A stretch of DNA of 64,000 bases, taken from assembly GCA_018398805.1 (NCBI GenBank), contig JAGFBZ010002260.1:868001-932000 (forward strand), read 5' to 3'. The notes under the pieces were generated by a model that searched no databases, was not told the DNA's origin, and saw nothing but the letters and a program-made list of their open reading frames with translations. The stretch comes from Hirundichthys speculiger. Taxonomy: Eukaryota > Chordata > Actinopteri > Beloniformes > Exocoetidae. A program made the translations under genes and the position numbers. Of the stretch, positions 1 to 11,059 are shown in pieces; position 1 is the first letter of the stretch; each line of letters starts with the position of its first letter.

Positions 1-193
1 ATTTTGGAGGTTCATCTCCAGCAGCTAGTCCCCATCCAGGTTGTCTGTATTTGGCCACGTCTCTATTACGGTAGCTCTTGATGTCGTTCAGCTGCTTCTC
101 CAGTGAGTTTCTTATCCTGCGAACAGAGTCTGCCGTTTGTAGCTGGCAACTGTAGTCCACGTTTTGCTCTTCCCCCTTGTGAGCTTGATGCAG
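1..193 (-). CDS. Possible partial coding exon, gene not recognised
   Basis: Reading the minus strand from 193 to the window edge gives 64 codons with no stop. The stretch starts just after a possible acceptor (AG at 194-195). The predicted peptide is polar and highly charged and looks like a coiled coil, with a segment RRIRNSLEKQLNDIKSYRNR. It then runs into a Gly/Pro-rich stretch (PGWGLAAGDEPPK). I do not recognise the family. An open frame of this length can arise by chance in about one of several frames, so the case rests on the composition and the acceptor. The rest of the gene, if real, would lie left of the window and possibly upstream at higher coordinates. Confidence 0.3.
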   Translation of the reverse strand, partial: MHQAHKGEEQNVDYSCQLQTADSVRRIRNSLEKQLNDIKSYRNRDVAKYRQPGWGLAAGDEPPK

Positions 194-3100
194 CTACATC
201 TGAATCAGCCTGCTGCAGGATCTGGTTGAAGATCTCTGCAGAAGAGCTTAACAAGGACTAAAGTTTCCAGATTCTGCCCAAGACGGCGCAGACTCACTGC
301 AGAGGATGAATGACGTCGAAGGAGCGCCACAATGGCAACCTGACCAATGCAGAAAACGCAGAACGTGATGGACTGGGACTAGCTGGTCAGCAGCAGCAAA
401 ACTTTGGAAATAAAACGTTTACATATACGCCTTGAAAGAACTAGTTTGACATTTTTGAAGATGCAATATATTCATGTTGTATCTACCAGGACACTGTTCA
501 CTTAGCATAAAGACTGGCTTACTATTCACGTTACTGAAACTCGACATACCAGCTCCTCTAAAACTCACAACTTAGATGTGTCGACATGCGTCTTGTTTGT
601 TGGTCTCTACAAATAAAGCTTCAGATGTGCCTGTAAATGGATTGTAGTTACGTTAGCAGCACAGTTGTATTTCCCAAAAACTGTTCAGTGCTATTCAGTC
701 CCCCCCCCCAAGACCAAAATACCTTTGGATAGCTATAAATGTTTTGCAAAAATGAATGCCCCCTGCCTGGATGATGAATGCTTTTTAACATCTGCAGGAC
801 CACTAATGGTCAAAATTTAAATCCATCCTGCTGTTTACCAAATGCTTGCAGATCTGACATCCCCATTAACTTAGCTGCTCTCTGCTAAGTGCTCATTATC
901 AAATTACATTTAACCTCTGATGTGTAACATAATACCCCTTATACTTGCTAATAATTTGTATGTAAGCATATATATATATATATATTAAGAGCAACCTAGC
1001 AGGTTGTCATTAGCATTTAGTTCAGTGTGTCACTGTGCCTATGTGCAGCCTCAAAGAGACTCTTGAGCCCAGTCAACTTCTGGGCAAAGCAAAACTAACT
1101 TCTTTTTCTATTTGATCACAGTCTTTATGCTAAGCTAAACTCACAGACAGCTGACCTAGATTCATCTTTAGCAGACGTGGGATCTGATCTTGACAAATAT
1201 GTATTTCCCAAAATGTCAAGCTTTTCCTTTAACTGCAAGAACGAAAAAAACATCTGTTTTTTTTTTTTTTTTTTTTTCGATAGCCGGCGTGATGAAGCGT
1301 GGTGGTCATGGTACCGTTATTGGAATGGGGATTTGTTTACTGGGGCCAGCTTGTTTCTTTTATTCAAACCTCAAAACAGGGAGGAAGAGTTGCTCCAGCA
1401 TTCCCAGTTCTTTCATCTGCATTCACTCACTCCTCAGCTTTACCCATAGTTCCCCATTTAAGCATCTCTGTTTCTGAAGTGTTACCAGTCACCTCACCGG
1501 TACCTTAACTCCCAGATTACATCTTCTGCTCACCGATCATACAGCCAGCGCTTGAATCCATGGCTTTATTTTTCATAATCGTAATGGTCTCTGTGAGATG
1601 ACGTGATTTGAATGAGGGTGTAGAGCGAGGTTAAGTCGACCAAAATGTTTCTTTTCTTTCCTTTTTTTTTCCATTTGGTATCTTATGTGTGTGTGTACCC
1701 TTTGTAAAGGAGAATAAGCTGAATATTTTTAAAATGCATAAAAATGACAAAAATATTATATTGTTAAACGTGAAAAAACACTGTGCTGATGATGTTGAAC
1801 TTCTGAATGCGCTGACACTCAACATGAAGAACAAAAAGTGTGTGTGAAGTGTAGCTGAAAATCTCTGTACTGTACCTGTTTTCTGCTAAATGTAACCAAT
1901 CACAGTCCTACCAGAACTGTTGCACAAACATCTGTGGCTGAACTTAGGAAAACAAAAAAAAACAAAAAACATGGCTAATCACAAAACCAGTATGTCTACT
2001 CAATTACATAGTACTTTTGATTGGACACAGTTCCTGAATATATCTAGTTATTTCAGATCTAGGGTGTGCAGTTTCAATAAAATTCTTGTTCATGACCATA
2101 TTTTTCACTTTTTGTGTACAGACCCAGTCTGACGGTCAGTTAAAGTTGTGTCGGAGTGAGGCAGTGATGAAAGATTGGTGCCATTAAGCTCTCGAGTCCA
2201 CATTAGTTTGGCCGCATTTTCTCTTGTGTTGGCTGGATGACTTAACACGCCTGGCGGGATATCGTTACCTTCTGTGTGTGTTGTGAGACTTTAGTGCAAC
2301 CGTCACTCCATCATTACCTAACAGGCCCCGCAGTACACCCCACCATACACGTATCTGTTCTAAATTACCTCCGCGTTACAGGTTACACGTCTTTCAGCTT
2401 GAAAGGCAACGAAGACCTCCTCATCTTCTAGTCGCTAGTATATTGTTTGCATCGTTTAATAAAAAATGGAAGAAAACCAGTATTTTCCAGCCCTTCATCC
2501 CTGTGATGAATTCGTCCTGCCGTAAATGAGTATTGCATGCAGTATAAGGAGAGGCGTCTGTGATGGTAGATGGTGGTGAGTTGACGTGTTGTGCTGAGTG
2601 TCAGCTACCTTGTATTACTGATGAGAAGAGAGCGAGGTGTGTGTGCTTATGTGTGCTAGAAGCCACAATGCTTTTTGGTTCTGTACTGTTAACCTCAAAC
2701 ACATGTGCAAGCTGTTTGTACAGGACATAACAATGCTAAGGTGAACCGAGGAACTTAGTTTGCTTCTTTCCAAAACCAATAAAAGTTGTAACTGGATGCT
2801 TCTTTTTTATTTTTGATTTTTTGCTGCTTTATTTATATGGTATTGTGTATCTCTGTGGTGTTGTTGTGTTTTGTGTTCTTTTTCAGGACGTGTTAGCAGC
2901 TGGCTCCGATGATGGCGCTGTGAGATCACCATTCTATTCAAAGATCAAATATCGTCACCATTATGCAGTAAACTGGTTTTGAACTATATTAAGATGTTCA
3001 GCTTTATGTTCCATGTTAGTGGTTCATTAAATGGCCATTATTGATTGTTCTCACCCGAGCATAGCCTTGCACAACCTGATGTTCACACCTTGTCAGATCT

Positions 3101-3868
3101 CTAAAGAGGACTTCATCTTGTTCTCTGTGCCTTTTGGAAATACCAACTTCCAGTGTCGCCTCTCCCAGAACTAAACAATAGCACTACTATTAGTTATTAA
3201 AACTTCACTTTATGCTCCTCCCCCTCCTGCAGTCATGACACTTTTAGCTGACATATTTGCCAGTTCTCTAATCAGTACCAATGGTGCATTGCCCTGCAAG
3301 AGTTTAAAAAAAGAGGAAAAAAAACTAGAAATCCTACGAGAAGCATTTTGTTTCTTCTGATAATTGGATTATCGTTTCCATCATTTATATCTCTGGCTGA
3401 GATGAAGGTATCAGCAGTTCCTCTACATGCCCATTGGGCTTGATTCCTACTTCAGGCCATTTCTCTCACCTTTGTTCCAGCATTCACACGTTTAAGAAAC
3501 ACTTTGTTGCCCTCGACTAACGCATCTGCTCAAGAATCCTACTTTTAAACTTGGTCAAGATGAAAACCATCATCCCGTCAGCATCTATCTACAGTTATCA
3601 AAGAAAAAAAACAGTCTGAGTTCTTCTGACGGCACCCTCCAAATCTTGTCTGACTTTAAGCGTAGCACCTCCACTGTGACGGCTCTGCTGTCTGCAGGTA
3701 AAGTTTGGTTCAAAATGAAATCAGTCTGTTTTTGCTTTAGCTGTTTGTCAGTTATGCTGAATAAAAGTTGGTGAACTTTCATAGCTCTGATGTTCAAAGC
3801 ACCTCCAATCTCATAGAGGAGCTGCTGTGGAGAGGTTCTATTTTAAATATGAAATATTTTCAGACATA
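194..3868. other. Gene-poor intergenic DNA
   Basis: No open frame here looks like a conserved protein. I see a short (TA)n run near 969-986, a long T run near 1258-1277, a poly-C run near 700 and a plus-strand AATAAA near 2777. The last could be the polyadenylation signal of an unseen gene or chance. Short open frames in this interval are low-complexity or Phe/Lys-rich and look non-coding. Confidence 0.5.
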
Positions 3869-4317
3869 CAGTGATCCCTCGCCAATTCACGCTTTAAGTT
3901 TTAGTTATTCGCGGATTTTTTCAGAAATATATTTTAAAAAAATCAAGAAAAAAATTGCGGAAACATCACAGCATGTTGTGCGCGTTCTCTCGCAGCAAAG
4001 TAATGTGAGCCAGCCTGGCCCCTTTAAGAAAGTGGCCTTATGGGTAATGTAGTGTGTGTGTCGTGGGCCGGCAGAATGAAAACGAGGTTAGATGAAAGAG
4101 CGGTTTCTTTACTACGGTTCAGAGACCAGAGGCTTTGAAGGTAACAGAAAGACCACAGTTCAACCTTTGTCTTGTTTTGCTGTAGTGCCTCGCTACTTTT
4201 TTTGCGGTTTTTAAACACATTATTTAGGCTCGGGGGGCTCCGGCTCCAGTTCGGCGGATTTTGATTCTCGCGGGGAGGTGACGGTCCCCATTAACCACGA
4301 AAAATAAGGGATCACTG
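3869..4317. mobile_element. Non-autonomous Tigger/pogo-like MITE
   Basis: A 449-bp element begins CAGTGATCCCT and ends with the exact inverted complement AGGGATCACTG. It is flanked on both sides by TA (3867-3868 and 4318-4319), the target duplication of the Tc1/mariner superfamily. The end sequence followed by 'cgc...ttcgcgg' resembles Tigger-type (pogo) ends. There is no transposase, so it is non-autonomous. It sits about 550 bp downstream of the stop of the relaxin-family gene. Confidence 0.65.
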
Positions 4318-4870
4318 TATTACGGTTTACTTGGGTATGATGGAGAGTTCCTGAGCCCAGTTTGTTCTTAACAAAGTGTTTAAGACAAACTTTTCAAAAA
4401 GACAGCTCATCTCCTTTCATGAGAAAAATGCAAATGACAAATGTAAAAAGCACCACACTGAATGTGCACACTGTGTGCAACAATATTTATTTCACATTTC
4501 TGAAATGATAGAATACAACTCAAGTTTCTTACGATGACATCAAATATTACGAACCTGCAACCCTGTGGATTCATTCTAGACACATGAACAGGACACTGGA
4601 CTGAAATATAAATCATGGGTTTACACAGAATCTCATCTAAAAACCTCCCTACGACAAAATTAAATCACTCAAATATTCGTTTACGGTTGCACACACCTTC
4701 AAGGTCAGATTCACACATTAACATTCTCTACAGTCACATCTACAGACCCCACAGGTTGAACAGTGATCATATCGTTAGAAGTGTTGGGGTTTGGTATTTT
4801 TAGGAGGAAGGAGAGACACAGTCCTTTTGGTGGCTCCAGCGAGACAAATGAGAAGCAAAAGTGGTCATCC

Positions 4871-6593
4871 TCAGCAGAGGTATGTGAGGTCACTCTTCCT
4901 GCAGCCCACCTGACAGCACATGTTGGTCAGGATGTTATTAATGTCCCGTTTAGTCCACTCCGAGGCCGGGCTGACGAGGGTCTCCAGGCTGCTCTGATCA
5001 CCTGCAAACAGAACGGCGATGAGAGTTGGCTGAGGAAGAACCTCGTGGACCTACGGAGTCTTTATTCATCAGTTTCCAGGTGTAACTGGTGATTGATCAT
5101 CTTCATATCAGTGGAATTTATTAATCTCAAATCGCTGATTAACTCCTGTTAACTGCTGTCTTCTACAGTTCCAAGTTTCCACTTTCTAATCAGGCACGTC
5201 TGAATCTTTAACTGGATTTATCTATCAGACAGTAGGAGAGGAACAGCTGCCCCCATAGTTTCAACAGTGATGTGTGACCTCCAGCATCATAATACTGAAC
5301 ATGTATCTGTGTGGAAACAACGTCTGTTCACCCTCCGCCCTGCAGACAGTCGATCACTGCAGTAACACAATCACAAGTCACCAGGTCACGAACAAAAAAA
5401 CCCTCTCAGGTTTTTGTTCCATGTTGGTAATGCAACTACAGAGAAAACTAATACTGAGGGTGCAGGAGTTAATATCAGATTTTTTTTTTTCATTTTTTAA
5501 AAGGCACAAGAAAGAAAATGGAAGAAATTGGAGGGAAAGAAAAAACATCAGGTTAACAGAATTGGTTTTTTTTTTTTAACTATGATACTTTGAGTATCTT
5601 GAAAATGCTGATATGACCATTCTTGAAACGTAAAAACACACATATGTCACATCAGTTCATAAAGGGCTAAGCGGAGTAGGTAGAGTTTACAAAATTATGA
5701 TAAAATCAAACAGAAGAAATTGCAAAGCCTTTTACACGACATTTTCTTAATGTATTCTTGAGATTACATCAAACAACTAAGGTCTCAATAAGCTCCATGA
5801 AATATGAAATTGCCCTAAATTGTGCAGACGTCCCTTATAACTTGGTGAGTGTTTCTGTTTAATAATGTTGGACAAAAACGTTCACCAGGTTGATTTTTTT
5901 TTTTTAGTAAAATTGCACATTATAATGGAGCACAGTACATACTTCAGTTTATTTTATTTTATTTTACTTGGACTTATTGAAGCAATATTTTATATAATTA
6001 GATAAACATGTTTACTCTTTGTATTTTCAATTTATTATTTATCTTGGATCTTTTTTTTTTAAACTAATTTTTCACATTCTTACTACACTGCTATTTAATT
6101 TCTCATCTGCACTTTGCTGTTGCGACATCATCCCACTGTGGGACGAATAAAGGTTCTTCTTAATAAATTTTATCTTACAGGGATTTTTTTTCTTGGCAAG
6201 AACAAGATTTCTTTGAGTAATTACTCCAAATAAGTTATAATATATGTGAGTATACCTAATAAAAAGTAGGTTTTTTTTTTTTTCTTTTTTTTTTTGTGGC
6301 TGGAGTTTTCTTGAGCAGAATGAAAACAGAAAATCCTCTTTTTTCCAACTATAATGGGGGGGAAGGACATTTTTATAACACGTGGCTCCTGTTGTGATGA
6401 TAAAAAGCTGACTTTTCTCACCGTTCATGTCAGGTTCAGTGAAGAATCTCCTCCAGCGGGAGCCTCCGCAGGTGTAGACGACGGCCCTCAGGAACTCTCG
6501 GCCACACAGCTTCACCGCCTTCACCTCTGCTCTCGCCTGGTCCACATGCACCACCGCACACAGGAGTAAAGGCAAGACTACCAGGACACGCAT
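4871..6593 (-). CDS. insl5: Relaxin/insulin-family peptide hormone precursor (insl5-like)
   Basis: Two coding exons, 6422..6593 and 4871..5001, joined by a phase-1 intron as in all insulin-superfamily genes, encode a 100-aa prepropeptide. Residues 1 to about 22 are a hydrophobic signal peptide. The B chain follows, with CGREFLRAVVYTCGGSRW, which contains the relaxin receptor-binding pattern RxxxRxxV. A very short C-peptide ends in a KR processing site, and the A chain is about 25 residues with the CC-x3-C-x8-C pattern (CCQVGCRKSDLTYLC). All six disulfide cysteines are present. Members are secreted hormones acting on RXFP-type GPCRs. The choice of insl5 over rln3 rests on the A chain and on linkage to a human-1p-type block; a teleost rln3 or rln paralogue is the alternative. 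A minus-strand AATAAA lies at 4486-4491. The intron holds a LINE 3' tail. Confidence 0.85.
6118..6180 (+). repeat. LINE 3' tail fragment in the insl5-like intron
   Basis: The stretch 'ctgttgcgacatc' followed by '...gggacgaataaaggttctt' matches the 3' terminal pattern of teleost non-LTR retrotransposons (short product, then 'gggac(t/g)aataaagg' and a T-rich end). It is short and old, with no coding capacity. Confidence 0.45.
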
Positions 6594-6702
6594 GCTGGAT
6601 ATCTCTTCTGGACTCTTCCAAAACCCTGTGCAGCCGCTCTGTTGTTTTTCTTCTCTTTGTGTTGTTTTAATGAAGTTGATCCGGTGCTCGCATCTCTCTT
6701 CG

Positions 6703-6709
6703 TTATATA
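6703..6709 (-). promoter_or_regulatory. TATA box of the insl5-like gene
   Basis: The minus strand reads GGTATATAACG, with TATATAA at 6703-6709. This is 110 bp upstream of the start codon at 6593. Transcription would start near 6675, giving a 5' UTR of roughly 80 nt. The position relative to a confident first exon is the support; no other core element is obvious. Confidence 0.5.
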
Positions 6710-8371
6710 CCATCCACCTTTCGCTTCATCAATGCCCATCATCTCTCCGCCTCCCTCTAACGGGCCCTCTGCCCATCCCAGTGACACACACACACAGTCG
6801 TATTTTTTTATGCTTCCGGTTGTCTCTCCCATCTTAAACATAGTTACGACCGCAGGGCTTTTACGACCATCAGCTCACAATCATATTAGAAGAGGTGCGG
6901 CCTCCGCAGCCTTCCTCCCATTACACCGCTCCAACCGCCGAGCCTCACTTCGCTGCACGGCTAATTAAGGCATGCCAAGTGATTCCCCCCGCAGTCAAAC
7001 AGATGTTTTTGCACGTTTACAACACTCTGATGGCCAGGCGGTCGTTCACTTTACAGCAGCGTGGGCCATATGAGGGGAAAAAAGTCAATGTTGACAGTCC
7101 ATCATGCAGCCATTATGATGCTGCTGATGGAGCGATGACATGCTTCACATGACATTTCAGTTGGATCATTAGTAGTGGAGATCCCTCTCAGGAGAAATTA
7201 GTAACACGTTTAGATGAAGATGACTGTAAGGTTGTCCCCGTGCAGACAGAAAACAATTTAGACGATGACTTTAGCTCAAGTCAATGACTCATTCTTCACT
7301 TCTCATCCAAGCATTGATTTTGGTCGTGACTGTACTTTTATGAAGTGGGGTTGTACAACGTGTTGATAAGAGGTTATTAGTCCTTTGGTTGGGACAATGT
7401 AGAGATAAACTAAAGATACCGTTCACTTGAACTGCTATGAAATGTTATGTTTTGAGTTTAGATTTGTTCTATTGTTGCATCTGGTTGAGCAAAAACAGAG
7501 AGACAGTGATGCCTTCAAGTGATGCTGTCAAGTTGAACTCATTCAAGGTAAGATATCGGGTTTTTTTTTGTCTGTTTGTTCTACAGAGAAGAAGAACCAC
7601 CTGTTTACTGTTTCCTGGGGTGGAGGGTTACATAGTCATGAACTAAAAAGCAGGATGATCAAACCTCACTGACATCCTTGGCCTGTATGTGGAGCCAAAC
7701 CTGCAACATCTGATTTCAGCACAAACACTGACATCGTTTGTGCAATTCAACGGACATTTTTGATGCCAGCAATCTGAAGAGCAGCAGTAGCAGAGCAGGA
7801 AAGGTTTCCTCCCATTGTGGTGGGATGTAATTACTGTCTATTAAATTACAAAGCTCCTACATGTTTTCCATTTTACTCTTCAACTTGTCAAACGCAAAAA
7901 AAAAGAGGTAGTGACTCCATGAAAACATGAAGATTTCCTGGTCATTGAAGCATACAGCCAGAAGTACAGAGTGAACCTCAGCTCTGGGGCTGTATTCTAT
8001 ACAGTAGTGCTCTTTCAGTTGTTAGAGCCTTGATTTATCTTCACACAACAGCTCCGGGACAAACTGGAAACATCACAGTGGCACTCTTTCCCAGAGAAGC
8101 TCTTATAGTGGCAGATTATTTCCCCTCTGAGCTATTGCACTGCAGCCTTCAAATATTTTAGATCTGTCTTATCCAAAAGCCTGCTCATAAAGTCTGTCTC
8201 CTGCTGACACAAGAACGTGTCCTTGCAGTTGCTTGGTCACATCAGAGGGAGACTGGGGAGGCTGCAGTGAGCAGTGATGGGACCAGTATGCTTATTCACA
8301 GATTACATCATTAGAAAAAAAAAAAAAAAAGGCAAAGTTGTATTTAAACCACCATATACTTCCTTTTCCTT
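6710..8371. other. Upstream region of the insl5-like gene, no gene seen
   Basis: This holds the likely proximal control region of the insl5-like gene. About 6880-7150 is more GC-balanced and contains ordered motifs such as a TAATTA core in 'cggctaattaagg' and a stretch around 'aaagtcaatgttgacag'. Its texture resembles conserved non-coding DNA, but this is an impression only. The remainder is AT-rich with short A runs and no coding frame. Confidence 0.35.
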
Positions 8372-9300
8372 ACACACTGTGTAAAAACTTAAATAAAAAC
8401 AGGATGTAATGATTTGCAAATCTCATAAACCCATATTTTATTTCAAATAGAACATAAAGTACATATTGGATGTGGACATAAACAGCATAGTGAGCCGAAT
8501 GGTGCAGAGCACCGCCATCTATTTCCCGCACATCTAGTAAAGCAATCACAATTTCTTCCCTGTAAAGTGACATTTTTTTTATATTCCCAGGTACTGTTGT
8601 TGTACTTCATCTCATGAGTGTGTTGATAACCTTTGATATCATGTTTATTTTTCATCTTATATAGAGTTCATTTCATGAGGTATCTAGTGATTATTTGATA
8701 GCACATTTACAGTGTTTATTTTAGAGCATTTTTACCAAATCATTGTTGGCACATGTGCACTTTTACTTTTATTGTCTTATTTTTCTTTTCTCTTTTACTG
8801 GGCATTTTACCATTTCATGGAAAATATTAGCCCATTTGACTATTAGGACAGCAGCACATCTCCAAAAAAAGTTGGAACAGGGGCAACGAAAGGCTGGAAA
8901 AATAACTGGCACAGATCAAAAACAAATGGAGGAGAATTTGATGACTGATTAGGTTAAATCCAGCAGGTCAGTAACATGACTGGGTAAAAAAAAAGGATTT
9001 CAGAGAGGCAGAGCCTCTTAGATCTAAAGGTGGGCAGAGGTTCGCCAATCTGTGACAAACTGTGTCTAAAAACTGTGGAACGATTTCAGGAAAATGTTCC
9101 TCAAAGTAAAATTGCAAAAACTGTGAAGATCCCACCATCTACAGTCCATAATATCTAAAGATTCAGAGAATCAGGAGGAGTGTCTGTACGAAAGAAAGAA
9201 GGATGAAGGTCAAAAGTAGATGATCGTGATCTTCAGGCCCTCAGGCAACACTGCATTAAAAACAGGAATGATTCTCTACTGGACAAGACTGATGGACTTA
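8372..9300 (+). mobile_element. Tc1/mariner-type element, 5' part (degraded)
   Basis: The stretch resembles the 5' half of a very common teleost DNA transposon: 'aataaaaacaggatgtaatg', 'tttgcaaatctcataaaccc', then 'aaaaaaagttggaacaggg' and 'catctacagtccataatatc'. The last lies in the DNA-binding region of the transposase, where 'PSTVHNI' can be read. Multiple stops and indels make it inactive. Its 3' part appears at 13880-14215 in the same orientation, so the copy was probably split by the intervening retroelement material. Confidence 0.6.
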
Positions 9301-9338
9301 GAAACACTTCCAGAAGACTCTTCTATGAGCCAAAGCTG

Positions 9339-9530
9339 TTCCATGGAGATTCTGGAAAACTGTCAGAAAGCTCAGGCGGGGAAACCAGTGCTACCAACAC
9401 TGTGTATACTGGGGGGTGGGGTGCTGAGACCTCAACTGGAAATGTCGTCGTCCAGTGGAAAGAATACTTTGAGAAAAATACTTTGAGGATCTTCTCAATC
9501 CCACTAACACGTTTTCCGACCTTCGACTGG
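9339..9530 (+). mobile_element. APE-RT LINE fragment (plus orientation)
   Basis: The plus strand encodes a broken segment including 'STGNVVVQWKEYFE' followed by a Leu/Asn-Pro stretch. It corresponds to the region just upstream of the reverse transcriptase domain in a fish non-LTR element. The same segment appears inverted at about 11276-11464. Frameshifts are present, so there is no functional product. Confidence 0.55.
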
Positions 9531-9899
9531 ACAACCCATAGAAATGGGCCCAGTACCCCATACTCCTGGAGTACCCCCCACGGACACATGAGTACTGTAT
9601 TTAAGGTATCAAAACCAATGAAAGTGTTGATTTCTCTGAATGACAAACCTAGAATAAGGGGGAATATGTTTGGGATAAGGCATACAATTGGGTTGTTAAT
9701 TAGGTAACATTTCTTTTGAGAGAGAAGTTAAACTGGTTATTCAAAGCAGTTATTACCCAAAACACAACAAAGAGAGGAAGAGGGACTGCCAGCTCCATCT
9801 TAGGCAGCCCAGGCTGTAGGAAAGGCGTATCATGTGAGGGGTTGTTATTAAAAAATTGATGTTTTCCTACATACACACAAGCGTAGCCGCTGTTAGCAC

Positions 9900-10800
9900 A
9901 TGACAACGAAAGAGCCAGGTGGCGATGTCTGGAAACAGCCTGACCTTGGGAGGTGGTGAATGCATGTAGCTATGTACAAAATTGTATTGGAGTGGAGCAA
10001 ATGGGCACATAGTCTTGTTATCCAATCGATCAGGGGTTGATGCAGAAAAGGGGAGGGCTATGTGGTTTTTAATTATGTATGCCTCTGCTGAGCATCAACC
10101 AATCAGAGGTGCTATGTGATTTAATTTAATTATGCACGCCCTACTGTGTGTAAAACCAATCATGAATGCTATGTGAATGTGGAATTGCATGCCCCTCATG
10201 TACATCAACCAATCAAGACTTGTGGATTCGGGACAATACCAAACAAGGTAAATTTGTGGTGAAGGCGAAAGGAGGAGGCTGGCCGAGGAAGCATAAAACT
10301 GGGAGTTTTGGAGAAAAAAATAAAGTTTTTTCCGTGGGGCGTCTTTAGGAAGTAAGGACTTGACTGGAACCGAGCGAGCTAACCAACACCAAGAGAAATA
10401 TCCTGAGGATTTATACTTCAAGAACAGAGAAAGAAGACGCAAGAATGGAATAACCAGTATTTTCCAAGTCTTGAGGAATAAAATTGGAGCCTTTTGGATT
10501 ACCCTAGCTCACTGCTACCAAGGAGGAGGGGCCGGATACCAGAAATCCTAGGTCTCCTTACTGTGCACTTCTATACCTCGCCTCAGCAGCCTTGGAAAGA
10601 GCGAATTGGCCATTTGCTTACCCCCCAACCATCCTCGAATCAATGCAGATTATTCAATTTGTAAGCCACAGCTTGATTTTTGGAGTAGAATTAGATATTA
10701 TATTTTTAATGTTTAACCAATGAATGCTGCTGTTTAACCCAGCTAAACTGCTTTAATAAATACAAAATTATCACAAGACGTCGTGGTGGACATTTAATCT
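9900..10800 (+). mobile_element. Candidate solitary LTR-like block with repeated CCAAT units
   Basis: Four CCAATC boxes start at 10022, 10099, 10156 and 10209. Each is followed by related sequence (three carry 'gctatgtg', and the units include 'aattatgcacgcc' or 'gaattgcatgcc'), so these are degenerate direct repeats of roughly 53-77 bp. A TATA-like 'cataaaac' follows near 10293, an AATAAA near 10318 and another near 10754. Repeated CCAAT boxes, TATA and poly(A) signals in this order resemble a retroelement LTR, U3 then R. I could not fix TG...CA ends or a target duplication, and no internal viral genes are seen. Limits are approximate. Confidence 0.35.
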
Positions 10801-11059
10801 GTCCTCACAATTGTAAAAGACTGGGTGTCCCTCTGCATTGACAACATAAGGTTCTTAAAGGTTTCTCTAGCCCAACATTGTCACAGACCCTTGGGGCTTA
10901 TTTTCCTAGCCACTAAACCTAACCTAGTTGATAACAAGAGCCCAGATCATGAGGGGGGAGCTGCAGTTAACAAATATGTGTGTGGGATGCAGTGAGAACT
11001 AGGCGAGTCTCCCTGCCACTAGTTTAAACAAAGTTTGAGGAAATCTAGTAGGGTAAATC

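Noticed and set aside
1177..1508. Overlapping plus-strand frames with Phe runs
   Set aside because: They depend on a poly-T tract, and no family or splice structure is evident.
4024..4218. Minus-strand frame inside the MITE
   Set aside because: It lies wholly in a non-autonomous element with matching inverted ends and TA duplications.
6072..6713. A single 213-aa open frame covering the insl5-like exon 1
   Set aside because: It runs through the intron. The donor at 6421 and the A-chain exon at 4871-5001 give the real protein, and the true start is the Met before the signal peptide at 6593.
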